This document shows, piece after piece, positions 15,369 through 18,693 of a stretch of DNA of 18,693 nucleotides. The notes beneath the pieces are model-generated. The model saw only the letters and a list, made by a program, of their open reading frames with translations, searched no databases and had not been told where the DNA came from. Origin of the DNA: Beroe ovata (lineage: Eukaryota > Ctenophora > Nuda > Beroida > Beroidae); the NCBI GenBank assembly GCA_946803715.1, contig CAMPET010000003.1:1133676-1152368 (forward strand), written 5' to 3'. Position 1 is the stretch's first letter, and the number at the start of each line of letters is the position of its first letter. Made by a program: the position numbers and the translations under genes.

Positions 15369-16133
15369 GTTAGCTGACCCTTTAGCGACCTGGAACTTAA
15401 ACTCAGCAAATGTCTATTAACGTACTCGAACACTCGAACAGTTCAAACTAGCAGACTCATGAATGTGGGTAAGAAAGGCACATTCGTGAAGCATGGGATC
15501 AGTAATTGAATCAGAACAGTTCATTTGTTTTTCATGTATATCAAGTTGCGTTTGGTTATTCCAACTTCTCTTGGAAGGAAAACAGAAGTATAATTAGGAA
15601 TATTCCCCGGATTGGTATCACATTTCTCATGTGTGGTGAAAAGCGGGATCATGTGATTAGGCAGGAACAGATAAAGCAAATGAGAAAGGGAAAATTTTAC
15701 AGCTATTCGGATTTTGTGATACATGTCATGTTTTGCCACCATCTTCGGAGTCACAGTTTTTCAGTTTACCTTGCATATCGTAGAACAAAAGAGAGTTGAG
15801 TTTGAATTCCTTACAACAAAAATTACAGCAAAAACAAATGCCCCCCAAAACGAGTACGTTTTTCCTCCATTGTTGTAGAATTGTTGTTAATTGATTCATT
15901 ACAATAGAAGCAATAATATTATGTTATTACTCGCTGTTCCTCATTGTAATGAACACTAATAATTATTTGGGTTGCACCCGAGAATATTACCTCAGCAAGG
16001 GGATAAGTTTAATTAACAAATATAGAGACTAACATATCTAAGTAGTAACCAAAAACCCCAGACATTACTATAGCAACTGACATCGCCTGTCGCCACAGCA
16101 ACTCACTTAAGATAACGACCTCTACTCTCTAGC
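15369..16133. promoter_or_regulatory. Divergent upstream region of OATP and DRAM genes (765 bp)
   Basis: The two start codons face away from each other across this AT-rich stretch, so it should contain both promoters. No clear TATA box or named factor site can be supported. A possible 5' UTR acceptor for OATP (AAGTTCCAG, minus strand, near 15390) lies just before its start codon. Open frames at 15506-15799 and 15521-15754 look like noise. Confidence 0.5.
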
Positions 16134-17862
16134 ATGACTCTTTCCACAGTGCCCTCAGCCCACATCCAGTGCAGCAAGACAAAGACAGTCGGAAGATTCG
16201 GTAGTCTTCTTGGTTATCTCCCATTTCTCCTTACCCTCCTGATAGGAGGTGGAATTGTTGTATGCTATTGCATGGCAGTGGGCAATGGACACGTCGAGGC
16301 AGCTTTCCCTTACATCAGGTTTGGATGACTAGTCGGGTTGCTAATAATGGTCGCTAATAATCGGGTCGCTAATAATGGTAGTACAAAATATTTTGCAATC
16401 GAACTTTTTACTGAAGTCTGTATTTATATTATTAAGTTTCGGAAGAGACCCCCTGGTAGTGAATGTGAGGATTTTGAGTTGACACCACGGTGACACCACT
16501 CTATTTTCAGTGACACTGGTACATTCCCTCCCGAATCATGTGTTTTCACCCTCTTTATGAACCTCGCCGGAGTCGTGGGTGAGTGATTATTGGCCTCTTC
16601 TTCATGCAAATTCACATTTCCCGGGATCCTCAAGTTCCCGGTTTTCTCAATGTTCACAATGTTCTCACACATTCCAACTACACCTCCCATTTCCTCTCTC
16701 CACAACAACAACAAAAACAACAAGCATGCCAGATCTCCTCTAGATACACCCCCCACCACTTGCTGTTCATGTATCTCCGGGATATCACAACTGTAGTTCC
16801 TGTGTTTGCTATGATCTACATGTCGAGTGTAGGAATTTAAATTTCATTTCGAGAGCCGTGTTTTGTTGACCATCGTGAGTAGCTTCAGTTTGCGGTCTCA
16901 GGGGCCGTTCTTGAGGATAAATCTCACATGGATGTGACGAATTCTCGAAAATAGCCATGATTTCGAGAAAATGTACGGTGAAATTGTGCGGAAATAAAAT
17001 ATTTCGGTACTATTGAAAGTCGGAATTTTGTCTGTTTGGTGTGAGATGGTTAGTTTGGGCTTTCTAAGAATAGAGCCTGGGAAAAGTTTGAGCTCGTGTG
17101 TTGTTAGAGATTCAAATCTGTGGGCGTGCGAACCATCAGCTTCCTTGTTCGACTCGAAATAGGAACGGGAAATCCACGGGTAAACAAAGAAAATCCTCTC
17201 AATCGTGTGTATGCTCCATACACACGTTTGTCAGCTTTTATAGTACAGTAGCTCAGTCATAGCTCAGTCATAGCACATCGAATCAGCAATGAGAATTATA
17301 CTTAAGTGCATTTGAGTACTCACTATAGACCACCAAATTTCACTTCATTTATCCACTCACAAAAGTCTCGGAATATCGCCAGCTCCCTGAGAAAATTCAT
17401 AGTATTCAGCAACTGAGCTTCAGCTAAACCGTTTATTTTCAGCGATTGCCATATTCACACTTCGATATCTCCACGTGGTGCAATATAACCGAGGTTGCAG
17501 TACGGCTGTGAGGCGGATCAACACTGCAGCCCTCATTGTGGGATACATATCCGCCTTCGGGATCATGGTGGTCGGTGCTTTCCAGGTTAGTGGTGTCAAG
17601 GTGAAAGTGGTGTCAGGATGAAAAAGTGGTGTCAAGGAGTGGTGTCAGGATGACAAATCGGTGTCGAGGAGTGGTGTCAGGAGGTAGACGTGTTTACTAT
17701 AGTGGTGTCAGGAGTTGAGTACTGTCAAGGAGTCTTAAGTGGTGTCAAGGGTAAAGGTGGTGTCAGGGGTTAAGCTGTTTCAAGCTGTGATCACCGTTTG
17801 ATTTCAGGAAACAAACCAGCTAACAGTACACGTTATTGGTGCTATGATGGCGTTCATTGGAG
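16134..17862 (+). CDS. DRAM: DRAM-family (Frag1/DRAM/Sfk1) membrane protein, first four coding exons, partial at right edge
   Basis: Exons 16134-16318, 16511-16578, 17443-17585 and 17808-17862 join in phase (451 nt, 150 codons plus one base). DRAM proteins are six-TM lysosomal/plasma-membrane proteins linked to autophagy. Seen here: TM1 (LLGYLPFLLTLLIGGGIVVCY), the family box FPYISDTGTFPPESCVF made across the first splice, TM2 with ATG-rich loop (AIAIFTLRYLHVVQYNR), TM3 (TAALIVGYISAFGIMVVGAFQ) and the start of TM4 (VHVIGAMMAFIGG). DRAM1 and DRAM2 have the same SDTGTxxPE box and an FQ...H..GA..F..G run. The choice between DRAM1 and DRAM2 is not possible. The last donor GTGAGT at 17863 has no recognisable following exon before 18693, so the C-terminal third is probably outside the window. 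Confidence 0.88.
16319..16510 (+). other. DRAM intron 1 with TCGCTAATAAT repeat
   Basis: A GT-AG intron of 192 bp. Near its start, three copies of a (T)GCTAATAATSG motif lie at about 16338-16379. Confidence 0.6.
16579..17442 (+). other. DRAM intron 2 (864 bp), noncoding, with small perfect hairpin
   Basis: GTGAGT donor and TTATTTTCAG acceptor. CGTGTGTATG (17204-17213) and CATACACACG (17217-17226) form a 10-bp stem with a 3-base loop. A TAGCTCAGTCA motif is directly repeated near 17250-17270. No exon is recognised. Confidence 0.6.
17588..17775 (+). repeat. Degenerate minisatellite (GTGGTGTCARG) in DRAM intron 3
   Basis: About ten imperfect copies of AGTGGTGTCAGGAG-like units with variable spacers of a few to 20 bases. 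They fill most of the 222-bp intron between exons 17443-17585 and 17808-17862. Confidence 0.8.
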
Positions 17863-18693
17863 GTGAGTTATATCCTCACTGTTATCAACCACTATTCGGA
17901 TTCTCAATTCAGTTCCCAATCTGACTTCCATTAGTTTGAATCTGAGTCCAGTCACTCACAATGAATAAATTATGACAAAGTTTATGATGGACTCAAATCA
18001 CCCTATCCGAATATTCAATGATTTTCAATCCCCTCCCCCATTCTGAAACTCACCCATGATGAGTCTTATAATATTCCTCATGCTGTCTGAATAAAATATT
18101 CGTCTGCCTGAGCGTCTGTGGACATAAATAAAAGGTTTCAAGCAATAAACTTTGCTAGCATGCTCCATTTAGGAGGGTTTTAATCAACAATCTTCGTACA
18201 CTCGATAAGCTGGCGACCATTATGTCTGATATTCGTGTCATGTGATCGAACCCCAAAGGGGCCGGTTGATCACATGATCACTGGAGGGAATTGGTTCCTA
18301 AGTCGGGTGTAACGGTCGTAAACACTCGTGTGACTCATCATGGTAATCGTGAAGCTCAGGCTCTCTTGGAGCCATTATATTTTGGTAAAATTCGTAACTT
18401 ACAAAGAGTGCAACAGCTCTGACAAAGAGGGCCGGGATGAAGATGGTGATTGAGTAGATTACAAAATGATACGCCAGTTCAATTAGTTACTCATTGTAAC
18501 CTAACACGCAGTGCTCCTGTATTTTCCCTATATCTTGATTTTATCTGGAAAGTGGACGGTAGACTCCGAATAACCCCAATTTTACCCACCATCACTCACA
18601 CCAAATTCGGATGTCGAAATAACTCCCTCCCACTTCACCCTAACCCCTCGCCCTCCCCCCGCCCCCCTCCCCCCTAACACCTCGCCCTCCCTC
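17863..18693 (+). other. Right-edge region, DRAM intron, no exon recognised
   Basis: It begins with the GTGAGT donor. It holds a stem TCATGTGATC (18238-18247) with GATCACATGA (18268-18277) and GAACCCC/GGGG inside, and ends in a CCTAACMCCTCGCCCTCCC pyrimidine-rich tandem (about 18639-18693). Nothing resembling the remaining DRAM membrane segments is present. Confidence 0.5.

Noticed and set aside
15506-15799. Overlapping frames on both strands in the OATP/DRAM spacer
   Set aside because: Low-complexity AT-rich composition, no domain and no splice context.
16424-16840. Open frames on both strands across DRAM exon 2 and intron 2
   Set aside because: They are shadows of the exon and of A/C-rich intron sequence; the true frame is fixed by the SDTGTFPPE box.
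18403-18470. Minus-strand hydrophobic stretch (FVIYSITIFIPALFVRAVALF-like) ending at a GTAAGT
   Set aside because: An in-frame stop lies just upstream with no acceptor between, so no exon start can be supported.

Overview
The window is animal nuclear DNA. Coding sequence is broken by GT-AG introns, the OATP gene having many of 75-116 bp. The recognisable genes belong to metazoan families: liprin-beta, organic-anion transporter (OATP/SLCO), DRAM-type membrane protein and a 7TM receptor with LDL-receptor class A repeats. Short introns, dense packing and many divergent residues suggest an invertebrate, perhaps an early-branching lineage such as a sponge. That is inference and the sequence does not settle the species.

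Layout. (1) 573-10191, + strand: the 3' half of a liprin-beta-like gene, eight coding exons that join in frame to about 303 residues (end of SAM1, SAM2, SAM3, C-terminal tail). Two of its introns are about 3.3 and 3.5 kb, and each holds a complete gene on the same strand. Intron 2423-5718 splits the SAM3 domain and contains an unrecognised secreted protein gene (2687-5301, two exons, 818 aa). Intron 6464-9944 contains a single-exon 7TM receptor (7026-9716, 896 aa) with an LDLa-repeat ectodomain. (2) About 11175-11460, - strand: a possible 3' end of an unrecognised gene. (3) 12629-15368, - strand: a complete 10-exon OATP transporter, 653 aa. (4) 16134 to the right edge, + strand: the first four coding exons of a DRAM-family protein, divergent from the OATP gene across a 765-bp shared upstream region.

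Repeats. A 172-bp tandem unit at the left edge is interrupted by an insertion that carries a perfect 126-bp spacerless palindrome and is bordered by a 12-bp duplication. A roughly 200-bp duplication is joined at a single N (2044) and is probably an assembly join of two alleles. Two CGCG-rich hairpin clusters lie near 6.0 and 12.1 kb, and a degenerate GTGGTGTCAGG minisatellite sits in a DRAM intron.

How the genes may work together. Liprin-beta is an intracellular scaffold, and its locus hosts one cell-surface receptor and one secreted product. Sharing of transcription or splicing regulation is a testable inference, not something the sequence shows. The OATP/DRAM pair may share a bidirectional promoter.
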